A stretch of DNA of 64,000 nucleotides from Massilia antarctica (GTDB taxonomy: Bacteria; Pseudomonadota; Gammaproteobacteria; Burkholderiales; Burkholderiaceae_D). The DNA lies in NCBI RefSeq assembly GCF_015689335.1, contig NZ_CP065053.1:7368406-7432405 (forward strand), in the 5' to 3' direction. Below the pieces are notes generated by a model. It saw only the letters and a list, made by a program, of their open reading frames with translations, searched no databases and was not told where the DNA came from. How positions within the stretch are numbered: the stretch's first letter is position 1; every line of letters begins with the position of its first letter. The position numbers and the translations under genes were made by a program. Of this stretch, positions 8,339-18,158 are shown piece after piece.

Positions 8339-9271
8339 ATGACTCCCCAATTCATACTGACCGGCCAGATCCTGCTGGCGATCCTGGTGGTCGCCTCAGG
8401 CGTCGGCTTCGTGCTGCGGCTCAGGAATCCCGGCAGCGCGACCATCATCAACCTGAACGCCCGCATCAACGCGTGGTGGATCATGGCCGGCGTGCTGTTT
8501 TCAGCGCTGGTCCTGGGGCGCTATGTGACGATCGTGGTGTTCGGCTTCGCCTCGCTGATGGCGCTGCGCGAATTCCTCACCCTCACGCCGACCCGCAAGA
8601 GCGATTACTGGCCACTGTTCATCGCCTTCTTCATCGCCCTGCCGGCCCAGTACTGGCTGCTGTGGACCCAGTGGTACGGCCTGTTCGCGATCATGATCCC
8701 GGTGTATATCTTTTTCCTGATCTCGGCCGCCAGCGCGATCAGCCAGGATACCGAGGACTTTCTGTCGCGTAATGCACGCATCGTGTTCGCGGTGATGATC
8801 TGCGTGTATGGCGTCAGCCATGCGCCGGCCCTGCTGATGCTCGACATACCGAACTTCGAAGGCCACAACGCCCAGTTGCTGTTCTTCTTCGTCTTCATCG
8901 TGCAGATCAGCGATGTGCTGCAGTACGTCTTCGGCAAGCTGTTCGGCAAGCACAAGCTGGTGCCCAAGCTAAGCCCGAACAAGACCTGGGAAGGCTTGAT
9001 CGGCGGCGGCCTGGCGACGATGGGGATCGGCGCGCTACTGGCCTTCGTCACGCCGTTCACGCCGCTGCAGGCGGCCGGCATGGCCGCGCTGATCGTCATC
9101 GGCGGCGTCATGGGCGGCCTGGTCATGTCGGGCGTGAAGCGCTCGCTCGGGGCCAAGGACTGGGGCACGGGCATCGCCGGCCACGGCGGCTACATGGACC
9201 GCCTCGACTCGCTCGGTTTCGCCGCTCCGGTGTTCTTCCACATCGTGCGCTGGATCTGGGCCCTGCCCTGA
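8339..9271 (+). CDS. Phosphatidate cytidylyltransferase (CdsA-like)
   Basis: 310 aa with about eight hydrophobic helices. CDS enzymes make CDP-diacylglycerol from phosphatidate and CTP. The family signature is complete at the C-terminus: SGVKRSLGAKDWGTG followed by GHGGYMDRLDS (S-x-x-K-R-x4-K-D ... H-G-G-x-x-D-R-x-D), preceded by SPNKTWEGLIGG. It is longer than, and probably separate from, the housekeeping CdsA usually found beside pyrH/frr/dxr. It follows the acyltransferase by 10 bp and ends the operon. The 230 bp downstream to the pullulanase gene hold no gene. Confidence 0.88.
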   Translation: MTPQFILTGQILLAILVVASGVGFVLRLRNPGSATIINLNARINAWWIMAGVLFSALVLGRYVTIVVFGFASLMALREFLTLTPTRKSDYWPLFIAFFIALPAQYWLLWTQWYGLFAIMIPVYIFFLISAASAISQDTEDFLSRNARIVFAVMICVYGVSHAPALLMLDIPNFEGHNAQLLFFFVFIVQISDVLQYVFGKLFGKHKLVPKLSPNKTWEGLIGGGLATMGIGALLAFVTPFTPLQAAGMAALIVIGGVMGGLVMSGVKRSLGAKDWGTGIAGHGGYMDRLDSLGFAAPVFFHIVRWIWALP

Positions 9272-9500
9272 CCTGTTCGTAGCACAAGTACGTCCCGCTC
9301 CGCCTTCCTTTCCCTGCCCCAGCCATCGTCCGTTCCGCCCTCGTCGGCGGCGGCCGGCGTTCGCCTTGATTTTCTTATAACTCGGTAAAACAATATGTAG
9401 TAATATTACATAGGCTCACAGCCTATCGCCAGCGGCGTCACAAAAACGACGTATCAAGGACAAGGGCGCCGCTGCACATCCCCCTCTTCAGGAGTTGCAC

Positions 9501-12500
9501 ATGCATTCTCTAGGTAGTATTACTTCACGACTCACATCGCCATCTCAGCGCCTGCTCAGCGCGAGCTTGTGCGCCAGCCTGCTGGCCGCCTGCGGTGGTT
9601 CCGATTCCACCAGCGCCCCCGAAACCCCGAAAATGATGTCGGAGTCGGTCCAGCGCGCATCGGTCGCGGCAGCCGCCGTGGCACCCGGCACCATCCGCAT
9701 GCACTACCGGCGCGCCCAGCGCGACGAAGCGCAGTGGGGCGTGTATTCCTGGTCCGGCCCGGCCAAGCCCAGCGTCGAATGGATCAAGGACCGCTTCATG
9801 CTGGCCGCCAGCGACAGCTACGGCGGCTATGTCGATATTGCGGTCGATGCCACCAAGACCAAAATCGATTTCCTGCTTACCGATGGCAGCGGCAACAAGA
9901 ACTGCGCCAGCGACCAGGCCGGCGATTTTGCGGCGGACATCGCCACCCGAGGCCAGGAAATCTGGCTGCTCGAAGGCGACTGCAAGGTCTACACCAGCGC
10001 CCCGGCGATCAGCTTCGGCAACCTGGCCAACGCCGCCGCGCACTGGCTCTCGCCCGATACCGTGGTGTGGCCGGGCACGCCGGCCGGTGGCAGCTACAAG
10101 CTGTTTTACGCGGCCAACGGTGGCTTGGGTTCCGCAGCGGGCGGCGTTACCGGCGCCGATGGCAGCATCGACCTGCGCGCGGCCGGTGCCCTGTCGCCGG
10201 CGCTGCAAGCGAAGTATCCGCACCTGGCCGGGTCCACCACGCTGACACTATCCGGCGCCGACACGGCCGGCCTGCCCGCCAAAGTCAGCGGCCAGTTCGC
10301 CATCGCCCAGTTCGACGCGGCGGGCAAGCTGGTACAGGTCACGTCGCTGCAAACGAGCGGCCTGCTGGATGCCCTGTTCGCCCCGGCCGCCGCCAACAGC
10401 GCGCTCGGTGCCACCTTCAACCGGGCCGGCGTGCCGACCTTCCGCGTGTGGGCACCGACCGCCAAATCGGTCGCGCTCAATGTGTACGCGAATGCCGGCG
10501 CGGCCAGCGCCAGCAGCGTGCCGATGACGCGCGACACGGCCAGCGGCGTGTGGCACTACACGGCCCCCAACGCCGCCTGGACCAACCGCGCCTACTACAC
10601 CTACACGGTCAATGTGCTGTCGCGCTGGGCCAACAACACGGTGGTCAGCAACGTGGTCACCGATCCGTACTCATTGAGCCTGAACGCCAACGGCCAGCGC
10701 AGCTTCGTCGCGAACCTGGACAGCGCCGCGCTCAAACCGTCCGGCTGGGACTATCATCCGATTCCGCGCCTGGAGCATCCGACCGATATCTCCCTGTACG
10801 AACTGCAGGTGCGCGATTTCAGCGCCAGCGACCTCACTGTGCCGGCCAGCCATCGGGGCAAGTTCCTCGCTTTCACCGATGTGCACTCGAACGGCATGCG
10901 CCACCTGCGCGCGTTGCAGCGCGCCGGCATGAGCCATATCCATCTGCTGCCAAGTTTCGACATCGCCAGCGTCAACGAAACCGGTTGCGGCACACCAGTC
11001 ATTCCGGCCGCGGCGTCCAATTCGGAGGCGCAGCAAGCCGCCGTGGCGGCCGCCGGCGACAGCGACTGCTTCAACTGGGGCTACGATCCGGTCCATTACA
11101 GCGCGCCCGAGGGCAGCTTCGCGACCGACGCCAGCGACGGCGCGGTGCGCGTGCGCGAGTTCCGCGCGATGGTCAAGTCGCTGCACGAACACGGCTTGCG
11201 CGTGACGATGGACGTGGTCTACAACCACACCAGCGGCGCGCAGCAAAGCCCGCTGTCGGTGCTCGACAAGATCGTGCCGGCCTACTACTACCGCCTCAAT
11301 CCGAGCGGCGCCATCACCAACGACAGCTGCTGCGCCGACACCGCCGCCGAAAACGCGATGATGGCCAAGCTGATGACCGATTCGGTCGTCACCTGGGCCA
11401 CCGACTACAAGGTCGACAGCTTCCGCTTCGACATCATGGGCATGGCGCCGCTGGCGGTCATCACCAAGCTGAAAGCGACGGTCGAGCGCGCCGCCCAGCG
11501 CGACATTTACCTGTACGGCGAAGCCTGGAACTTCGGCGTGGTCGGCAACGACGCGCGCTTCGTGCAGGCGCGCCAGGCCAATATGTTCGGCAGCGGTATC
11601 GGCTCGTTCAACGACCGCCTGCGCGACGCGGTGCGGGGCGGCGGCTGCTGCGATGGCGGGGCGGACCTGATCGGCCAGCAGGGCTTCATCAACGGCGCCT
11701 TTTACGACCCGAATGCCACCAGCACGCAAACCAAGGACGACTTGCTGCGCCTGGGCGACTTGATCAAGGTGGGCTTGTCGGGCACCCTGCGCGACTACAG
11801 TTTCACCGACCGCACTGGTGTGGTGCGCAAGAATGCGGACATCGATTATTTCGGGCAGAAGGCGGGGTTCGCGGCCAGTCCGGCCGAAACCATCAACTAC
11901 GTCGAAGCGCATGACAACCAGACCCTGTTCGACCTGAATGCCTTCAAGCTGCCGCAGGCGACCAGCTTTGCGGACCGCGTGCGCGTGCAGAACCTGGGCG
12001 CGGCGATCAACATGCTGTCGCAAGGCGTGCCGTTCTTCCACGCGGGGCAGGACATCCTGCGTTCGAAGTCGCTCGACCGCGACAGCTACAACGCCGGCGA
12101 CTGGTTCAACCGCCTCGACTTTTCCTACCAGTCGAATAACTTCGGCGTCGGTTTGCCGATGGCTGGTGTGAACAAGGCCAACTGGGAATTCATGTCGCCG
12201 ATTCTCGCCAATGCGCTGATCAAGCCCGATTCGGCGGCGATTGTGTCGGTGCGCGATTACTTCCTCGACCTGCTGGAGATACGCAACGACACCACCCTGT
12301 TCCGCCTGCGCAGCGCCAGGGATGTGAGCGAGCGGCTCAGGTTCCACAACGTGGGGCCGCAGCAGGTCGCCGGTTTGATCGCGATGAGCATCGACGGGCG
12401 CCGCTATCCGGGCGCGAAATACGCCAGCGTGGCGACCTTTTTCAACGTCGACAAAGTCGCCAGGACCATCACGATCGATGAACTCAAGGGGCGCAAGCTG

Positions 12501-12647
12501 GCCGTGCACAAGGTGCAGCGCAAGTCGGACAATGACCGGCTGGCCAGGACGGCGACGTACGAGCGCGCCAGCGGCACCTTCAGCATTCCGCCACGAACAA
12601 CAGTGGTGTTCGTGGAGAATGGTCCGTTCTGGCAAAACGACGACTAG
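9501..12647 (+). CDS. pulA: Secreted pullulanase-type alpha-1,6-glucosidase lipoprotein (GH13)
   Basis: 1048 aa. The N-terminus carries a lipoprotein signal peptide with lipobox LLAAC (Cys31), so the enzyme is probably anchored in the outer membrane. Residues ~50-350 hold accessory starch-binding regions; a CBM48-like segment follows (PTFRVWAPTAKSVALNVYAN). The GH13 barrel shows DVVYNHT, the nucleophile Asp in VDSFRFDIMG, the acid/base Glu in YGEAWNF and the transition-state Asp in VEAHDNQT. This set fits a debranching pullulanase acting on alpha-1,6 links of pullulan or starch dextrins. The ATG at 9501 is chosen because GGAG at 9491-9494 is 6 bases upstream; an in-frame TTG at 9495 is less likely. 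A TonB-dependent receptor follows. Confidence 0.9.
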   Translation: MHSLGSITSRLTSPSQRLLSASLCASLLAACGGSDSTSAPETPKMMSESVQRASVAAAAVAPGTIRMHYRRAQRDEAQWGVYSWSGPAKPSVEWIKDRFMLAASDSYGGYVDIAVDATKTKIDFLLTDGSGNKNCASDQAGDFAADIATRGQEIWLLEGDCKVYTSAPAISFGNLANAAAHWLSPDTVVWPGTPAGGSYKLFYAANGGLGSAAGGVTGADGSIDLRAAGALSPALQAKYPHLAGSTTLTLSGADTAGLPAKVSGQFAIAQFDAAGKLVQVTSLQTSGLLDALFAPAAANSALGATFNRAGVPTFRVWAPTAKSVALNVYANAGAASASSVPMTRDTASGVWHYTAPNAAWTNRAYYTYTVNVLSRWANNTVVSNVVTDPYSLSLNANGQRSFVANLDSAALKPSGWDYHPIPRLEHPTDISLYELQVRDFSASDLTVPASHRGKFLAFTDVHSNGMRHLRALQRAGMSHIHLLPSFDIASVNETGCGTPVIPAAASNSEAQQAAVAAAGDSDCFNWGYDPVHYSAPEGSFATDASDGAVRVREFRAMVKSLHEHGLRVTMDVVYNHTSGAQQSPLSVLDKIVPAYYYRLNPSGAITNDSCCADTAAENAMMAKLMTDSVVTWATDYKVDSFRFDIMGMAPLAVITKLKATVERAAQRDIYLYGEAWNFGVVGNDARFVQARQANMFGSGIGSFNDRLRDAVRGGGCCDGGADLIGQQGFINGAFYDPNATSTQTKDDLLRLGDLIKVGLSGTLRDYSFTDRTGVVRKNADIDYFGQKAGFAASPAETINYVEAHDNQTLFDLNAFKLPQATSFADRVRVQNLGAAINMLSQGVPFFHAGQDILRSKSLDRDSYNAGDWFNRLDFSYQSNNFGVGLPMAGVNKANWEFMSPILANALIKPDSAAIVSVRDYFLDLLEIRNDTTLFRLRSARDVSERLRFHNVGPQQVAGLIAMSIDGRRYPGAKYASVATFFNVDKVARTITIDELKGRKLAVHKVQRKSDNDRLARTATYERASGTFSIPPRTTVVFVENGPFWQNDD

Positions 12648-12659
12648 GCCATCAAAGGT

Positions 12660-12773
12660 AGAGTCGTCCCCGCGCCAAGGCGGCACTCGGCGGGGACCCA
12701 GGTTCCGCGCTCAGTCGTTGGCTGCGGAGCGGACTTGGGTTCCCGCCGACTCCCCTTTGGCGCGGGAACGACA
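12660..12773. repeat. Dispersed GC-rich inverted repeat (copy 1)
   Basis: Two ~40-bp arms face each other: GTCGTCCCCGCGCCAAGG... and the reverse complement of ...CTTTGGCGCGGGAACGAC. Between them is a unit (GGGGACCCAGGTTCCGCGCT, then CAGTCGTTGGCTGCGG) that recurs in diverged form at 15637-15707 and 18541-18629. BIME/REP-like. Confidence 0.75.
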
Positions 12774-12780
12774 GCGGTGC

Positions 12781-12806
12781 TGCCGATACCAAGATCGGTA
12801 TCGGCA
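12781..12806. repeat. Perfect 10-bp inverted repeat between pulA and the TonB receptor
   Basis: TGCCGATACC and GGTATCGGCA are separated by AAGATC. There is no T-run after it, so it is not a standard terminator. It might be a regulator site or an RNA hairpin. Confidence 0.5.
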
Positions 12807-12897
12807 ACGGCAAAAACATGATTGGAGCAATTTCTGCGTGTCCCCTATGATTCGGGCAAATAAGAGCATTGAGCTCGATAACAATCATCGGAGACCC

Positions 12898-15537
12898 ATG
12901 AACAATCCCGCCCCCGCCCGCGGCCGCGCCCGCACGGCCCGTCCCATCGTCCTCAAATCCCTGGTAGCCTCCCTGCTCGGCGCCGGCATGCTCAGTCATG
13001 TCTCGGTCGCCGCCCAGGAAGCACTCCCCGCCTCTCCTGACACCGCCGTCGTTACCGTCAGCGGCGTGCGCAAGGCGGCGCAGAGCGCGCAAACGATCAA
13101 GAAAAACGCCGACCAGGTGGTCGATTCCATCGTCGCCGACGATATCGGCAAGTTCCCCGACAAGAACGTGGCCGAAATCCTGCAACGCGTCCCCGGCGTG
13201 CAAGTCTCGCGCGGCAGCGGCGAGGCCGGCACGGTCATCATCCGCGGCTTGGGCGGCGTGGTGGCCCTCCTCAATGGCCGCGAGTTTTTCTCCGACACCG
13301 GCCGCAGCCTGTACCTGGCCGATGTGCCGGCCTCCATGCTGCAACGCATCGACGTCTACAAGACTCAGGGCGGCGACCTGCCCGAAGGCGGCACCGCCGG
13401 CGTGATCGACGTGCGCACCAACCGCCCGTTCGACTTCAAGGGCCGGCAGGTCAACCTGAATGCGCGCGTGGAAAACCGCGACAAGGCCAAGACCAATAAT
13501 CCCGACCTGAGCGCCATGGTCAGCGACCGCTGGAAGACCGATATCGGCGAGTTCGGCGCGCTGGTCGGCCTGTCGTACCAGCGCGGCCGCTACCACGATG
13601 AAGTGGCGTTCGCCGGCTTTCCGATCCCGATCGACAATGGCGTGACCGGCGCCGAGAACTTCGGCCGTTTCATGGGTAACGGCGACCGCAAGCGCGAGGC
13701 AGGGAACATCGCCCTGCAATGGCGTCCGAGTCCGACCGTGGAAGTGTTTGCCGAAGGCTTCCGCACGAATATCGACCACCGCTTCCAGAACAATTTCATG
13801 ATCGGTTTCCCGCCGCACTTCACCGGCGCGACCATCACGACCAAGCCGGGCACGAACAATCTCGACACCATCACGCGCCTGAACCAGGATGCGCCGGGCT
13901 TCTCGTCGACCCAGGCTTACCAGCACGATGTGACCAACCAACAGGTGGCCGTCGGCGCGCGCTGGGATGCCACGCCCACCTTGCGCTTGACCACCGAAGT
14001 GGCGCGCACCGCGAGCTACTTCAAGGAACGGCGCGTGATTTTCGACTTCGATTACACGGCGCGCGGCTTCCTGGGCGCGGTGCGCTCGGGCGGCGGCTAC
14101 CTGGACTTCCCGGGCACGAACATGGAAGACCCGGACGACGCCAAGTTCCGCGTGCGCGGCGGCACCGACATCGCCAACGCGCGCCAGGGCACCTCGAACG
14201 ACTGGCGCGGCGATGTGGTCTACGACACAAGCGAGAACGGCGTGCTCGGTTTTGTGAAGGAACTGGCCGGCGGCGTGCGCCTGGCCGAGCGCAAGGCCTC
14301 GTCGCGCGGGATCCGCGACATGTGGTACGCGAATAGTCCGCAAAATGGCGTACCGGCCAGCAGCTTTCCCGGCTTGTGGACCTTGTCGGCGCCGACCGGC
14401 GGCAATTATGGCGTGAACCGCTACGTGGTGGCCGACCATAACTATCTCCTCGACCATACCGACGTCGTGCGCACCATCCTGACCGGCTCGCCCGCGCAGC
14501 TGGAAGACAATCCGCTGTCGTACTACAGCGACGTGGAACGCACCTCGGCCTTGTACGCGAAGGCCAAGTTCGGTTTCCACATGGGCGTGCCGATCAGCGG
14601 CGTGGTGGGCGCGCGCGTGGTGCGCACCGAGCAGACGCTCAAGGGCAATTCGTCGATCGTCGGCGTAGTCGCGCCGGTGTCGGTCGATACCAGCCGCACC
14701 GATGTGCTGCCTAGCCTGGCGCTGCGCGCGGAGCTGGCGCCAACCCTGGTGGCGCGCCTGGTCAGCGGCCGTGCAGTCGAGCGGCCGGCGTTTGCCGACT
14801 ACAATCCGGCGCTGCGGCTGACCGAAGGGGTGGCGGCGACGTCGAATTCGTCGGGCATCGTCGGCACCGGCGCGGCCGGCAATCCGAATCTGCGGCCGAC
14901 CAAATCGGACAATATCGACGTGGCGCTGGAATGGTATTTTGCGCCGACGGGTTCGTTGACGGGAACGATTTTCCAGCACAAGTTCACCGACCGTTCGGTG
15001 GAAAAAGCGGCGCGCGAAATCATCAACGGCCGCGAGTACGATGTGACGCGCCGCTACAACCTGGCCAAGGCCAATCTGGAAGGCGTCGAGATGAGTTACC
15101 GGCAGTTCTACGACTTCCTGCCGGGGATGCTGAGCGGGCTGGGGCTGGAGGCGAACTTCACGTACATCACCGGCAAGCAGACCAATCCGGATGGACGCGA
15201 GTCGACCTTCCTGGGGATGTCGAAGACCTCGTATAACCTGGTGGGGCTGTACGAGAAGGAGGCGTGGTCGGCGCGCCTGGCGTACAACTGGCGCTCGAAG
15301 TTCATGGCCGAGGAACGCTATCGGGGTAATGACAAGCTGGACTTGTATGTGGCGCCGCTGCGCTCGCTCGACGGGTCCTTGTCGTACCGGATCAGCAAGC
15401 AGCTGACCGTGACCCTGGATGGGAATAATCTGCTGGACCAGCCGTATCACGATTATTTCAACAAGGACCCGGGCCTGGTGCGCGATACGCGCCGCTATGA
15501 CCGGGCGGTGGGGTTGGCGCTGCATTACAAGTATTAA
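12898..15537 (+). CDS. TonB-dependent receptor
   Basis: 879 aa outer-membrane receptor. A signal peptide (residues 1-39, ending SVAAQEA) is followed by a plug domain (VVDSIVADDIGKFPDKNVAE; VPGVQVSRG; VIIRGLGGV) and a long beta-barrel ending with an aromatic residue (ALHYKY). The plug sequence is of the type found in carbohydrate-linked receptors of proteobacteria. Its place right after a pullulanase suggests uptake of maltodextrins; that substrate is inference. The ATG at 12898 is chosen because GGAGA lies just upstream; an upstream in-frame ATG at 12847 has none and would put residues in front of the signal peptide. Confidence 0.88.
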   Translation: MNNPAPARGRARTARPIVLKSLVASLLGAGMLSHVSVAAQEALPASPDTAVVTVSGVRKAAQSAQTIKKNADQVVDSIVADDIGKFPDKNVAEILQRVPGVQVSRGSGEAGTVIIRGLGGVVALLNGREFFSDTGRSLYLADVPASMLQRIDVYKTQGGDLPEGGTAGVIDVRTNRPFDFKGRQVNLNARVENRDKAKTNNPDLSAMVSDRWKTDIGEFGALVGLSYQRGRYHDEVAFAGFPIPIDNGVTGAENFGRFMGNGDRKREAGNIALQWRPSPTVEVFAEGFRTNIDHRFQNNFMIGFPPHFTGATITTKPGTNNLDTITRLNQDAPGFSSTQAYQHDVTNQQVAVGARWDATPTLRLTTEVARTASYFKERRVIFDFDYTARGFLGAVRSGGGYLDFPGTNMEDPDDAKFRVRGGTDIANARQGTSNDWRGDVVYDTSENGVLGFVKELAGGVRLAERKASSRGIRDMWYANSPQNGVPASSFPGLWTLSAPTGGNYGVNRYVVADHNYLLDHTDVVRTILTGSPAQLEDNPLSYYSDVERTSALYAKAKFGFHMGVPISGVVGARVVRTEQTLKGNSSIVGVVAPVSVDTSRTDVLPSLALRAELAPTLVARLVSGRAVERPAFADYNPALRLTEGVAATSNSSGIVGTGAAGNPNLRPTKSDNIDVALEWYFAPTGSLTGTIFQHKFTDRSVEKAAREIINGREYDVTRRYNLAKANLEGVEMSYRQFYDFLPGMLSGLGLEANFTYITGKQTNPDGRESTFLGMSKTSYNLVGLYEKEAWSARLAYNWRSKFMAEERYRGNDKLDLYVAPLRSLDGSLSYRISKQLTVTLDGNNLLDQPYHDYFNKDPGLVRDTRRYDRAVGLALHYKY

Positions 15538-15636
15538 GCCCTCCGTCGCTCCCGCGCAGCCTCCAGTTCCTAAGAAACTTCTCCAATTCCGTGGAACGAG
15601 GCAAGTCCAGATGCTAATGCCGCTAGCTTATGCTCC

Positions 15637-15707
15637 GTCATTCCCGCGAAGGCGGGAATCCAGGTCCGGCGCTCAGCCAACGGCTACGGTACAAAATTGG
15701 GTTCCCG
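15637..15707. repeat. Dispersed GC-rich palindromic repeat (copy 2)
   Basis: Opens with the small hairpin ATTCCCGCGAAGGCGGGAAT, then CCAGGTCCGGCGCTCAGCCA and ACGGCTACGG, and runs into ATTGGGTTCCCG. This corresponds to the units at 12660-12773 and 18541-18629. An IS4-family element is inserted at its right end. Confidence 0.75.
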
Positions 15708-16953
15708 TCTGCGCGCACTGCTGTCCGGAATAAAGTGGGTTGACAACGTTAAAAGGGTTGCAGGTATTGGTTTACGAGGGTTAACCTCTGTTTGCCAACT
15801 TAAAAACCAAACCTGCAACATGTTCAGCATAACTACTTTTCAGCGTTTAATGAAGGGGCTCCCGCGAGGAACCTTCGCTCAACTAGTCGAACGGCACAAT
15901 GCCGACAAATATTGCAAGAAGTTCGGGCATTGGGATCATCTCATTGCCATGCTCTACGCGCAGATCAGTGAGGCGAAGGGGTTGCGACCACTGGAGACTG
16001 GCTTCAACAGTCATGTCGCGCATCACTACCATCTTGGTACGTCAGCGATCAAGCGCTCCACCTTGGCTGACGCCAATGAGAATCGATCTGACACGGTGTT
16101 TAGTGATACCGCTGCCTGGTTGATGGGGAAGGTGTCGCGTAAGCTGCGCCAGCAAAGCAATGATCTGATGTATTTGCTTGACTCCACCTCGTTGACGTTG
16201 AAGGGACGGGAGTTTGAGAGGTGGACGCCCGAGAATAGCACTCGCAATACGCAAGGCTTGAAGCTGCACGTTTTGTATGATGCCCATGATGCAATCCCTG
16301 TCTGGCACGACATTAGCCACCCCAACGTCAATGACGTTGAACGGGCAGTTGACGTACCGCTCGAAGCGAACGCGCTCTATGTATTTGACAAGGGCTATTG
16401 CGATTTCAATTGGTGGAAATCCATTGACGAGGCCAACGCGCGCTTTGTTACTCGTTTCAAGAACAACGCCGCTGTCAACGTCCTGCAGAAATCGGACATC
16501 CCTGCTGATGATGCGCACATCGTGCTCAGCGACGAAATCGTTACTTTCAAGCACAAACGGCTCGGCGGAAAACGGATCAATCTCTACTTTGGGAAGCCTT
16601 TGCGCCGTGTCATCGTGGCGCGGCCGAACAAAGATACGCCCATCGTTCTGGCTACTAACGACTTCGACAGTAGTGCCATGGAAATTGCCCAGCACTACAA
16701 AAAGCGCTGGGCAATCGAGCTGTTCTTCAAATGGATCAAGCAGCACCTCAAGATCAAGCAGTTCCTCGGACGATCTGAAAACGCGGTCCGGATTCAGATA
16801 CTTACTAAAGTGGACCCATCGGTCAAGACAATTATTCAGCAAGTTTAAGCTGTGTCCGTTTCCACCGCTGCAGCTGGTCGGCGCTGCCCCGTGATTCTCT
16901 AATCATGCCGCTGGAGGGCATCATCCTCCAGTGGCCGCCCCCGGCAGGGCTTT

Positions 16954-17895
16954 CTACCCGCACACCGTTCCCTCAACGACCGCCTCGGCGTCGCCATACT
17001 TGTCGACGATCAGCGCTCCGCCGCCGGTCCCGCTGCGATAGACGCTGGCGGGCGTCTCGTAGCCAAGGGACTGGTGAGGACGCTCCGCGTTGTAGAACGC
17101 GAAGTACTGGGCCAATCCCACCATCAGCTCGGCCATGTTGGCGTAGCCCTTCAGGTACACGTCCTCGTACTTCACGTTGCGCCACAGGCGCTCGACGAAG
17201 ATGTTGTCCAGGGCCCGCCCTCTCCCGTCCATGCTGATGTCCACCCGTTCGCGCTTGAGCACGTCCGTGAACGCCTTGCTCGTGAACTGCGAACCCTGAT
17301 CGCTGTTGAACACCTCGGGCTTGCCATGCTCGCGTAGGGCGTCCTCCAGGCAGTCCACACAGAACGACGCATCCATGCTGTTGCTGAGCCGCCAGGACAG
17401 GACCTTGCGGCTGTACCAATCGATTACCGCCACCAGGTAGGCGAATCCCCGCGCCAACCGGATGTAGGTGATATCTGTCGACCACACGTGGTTGGGCCGC
17501 GTCACCGGCACGCCCCGCAACAGATACGGATACACCTTGTGCTCTGGATGAGCCTTGCTCGTGTTCGGCCCCGGCGCCATCCCGGCCAGCCCCATGCGGC
17601 GCATCAGTCGCTGCACGCGCTTGCGGTTGACGACGTGGCCCGCCGCGCGCAGGAACACCACCATGCGCCGGCTGCCGTAGAACGGCCGGTTCGTGTATTG
17701 CTCGTCGATCAGCCGGCACAACAGCAAGTCCTCGGCACCAGCATCTTCCGGCACCTTGGCAGTCAGTCGCCGGTACACCGTCGCGCGCGGCACTTCGGCC
17801 AGCTCGCACTGTCGGCTCAGAGGCAGTTCCTCGGCGCCGTCGATCCAGTTCATCCTGGCTTCCTGGCTCACACCCCCAACTTTTTTTTGAGCCAA
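16954..17895 (-). CDS. IS3-family transposase OrfB (catalytic)
   Basis: 313 aa as an open frame; in practice it is made as an OrfAB fusion by -1 frameshifting, or from an internal start (ATG giving MNWIDGAEEL). It has an HTH_21-like region (YTNRPFYGSRRMVVFLRAAG) and an rve integrase core with DDE residues in VWSTDITYI, FNSDQGSQFTS and NIFVERLWRNVKYEDVYLKG, ending with ERPHQSLGYETPASVY. No internal stop or missing catalytic residue is seen, so the element is probably still active. Confidence 0.93.
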   Translation of the reverse strand: MAQKKVGGVSQEARMNWIDGAEELPLSRQCELAEVPRATVYRRLTAKVPEDAGAEDLLLCRLIDEQYTNRPFYGSRRMVVFLRAAGHVVNRKRVQRLMRRMGLAGMAPGPNTSKAHPEHKVYPYLLRGVPVTRPNHVWSTDITYIRLARGFAYLVAVIDWYSRKVLSWRLSNSMDASFCVDCLEDALREHGKPEVFNSDQGSQFTSKAFTDVLKRERVDISMDGRGRALDNIFVERLWRNVKYEDVYLKGYANMAELMVGLAQYFAFYNAERPHQSLGYETPASVYRSGTGGGALIVDKYGDAEAVVEGTVCG

Positions 17896-18158
17896 TCGAC
17901 TTCCATCTTCAGCCGCCCGATCTCGCCATACAGCCGCTCTTCGTCGCCCTTGTCCTCGGCCGGCTTGGGCCCGCGCTTACCCTCGAACAGCGCCCCTGCG
18001 GACTCAAGAATTTCCTTCTTCCACTGCCCGACCAGTTGCGGATGCACGGCGTATGACTGCGCGATCTCGCTGATTGTCTTGACCCCGCGAACCGCCTCCA
18101 GGCCGACCTTCGCCTTAAACTCGGCCGTGTGTACCTTGCGCTTTTTTGCTTCACCCAT
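17868..18158 (-). CDS. IS3-family OrfA (helix-turn-helix, DNA-binding)
   Basis: 96 aa. HTH_Tnp_1 domain: KVHTAEFKAKVGLEAVRGVK, then ISEIAQSYAVHPQLVGQWKK, followed by a leucine-zipper-like C-terminus (LYGEIGRLKMEVDWLKKKLG) used for multimerisation in this family. Its last codons overlap orfB in the -1 frame. Confidence 0.92.
   Translation of the reverse strand: MGEAKKRKVHTAEFKAKVGLEAVRGVKTISEIAQSYAVHPQLVGQWKKEILESAGALFEGKRGPKPAEDKGDEERLYGEIGRLKMEVDWLKKKLGV
17881..17888 (-). other. Programmed -1 frameshift site (A8G) of the IS3 element
   Basis: On the coding strand the run CTCAAAAAAAAGTTG lies where OrfA (CTC AAA AAA AAG) and OrfB (CAA AAA AAA GTT) overlap in the -1 relation, the usual arrangement for making OrfAB in IS3 elements. 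Confidence 0.75.

Noticed and set aside
9361..9420. Possible promoter TTGATT...AACAAT upstream of pulA
   Set aside because: The -10 match is poor and other AT-rich placements are equally good.
12478..12897. N-terminal extension of the TonB receptor into the pulA 3' end
   Set aside because: The signal peptide begins at 12898 with a good ribosome site; the extension is antiparallel-frame readthrough over a repeat.
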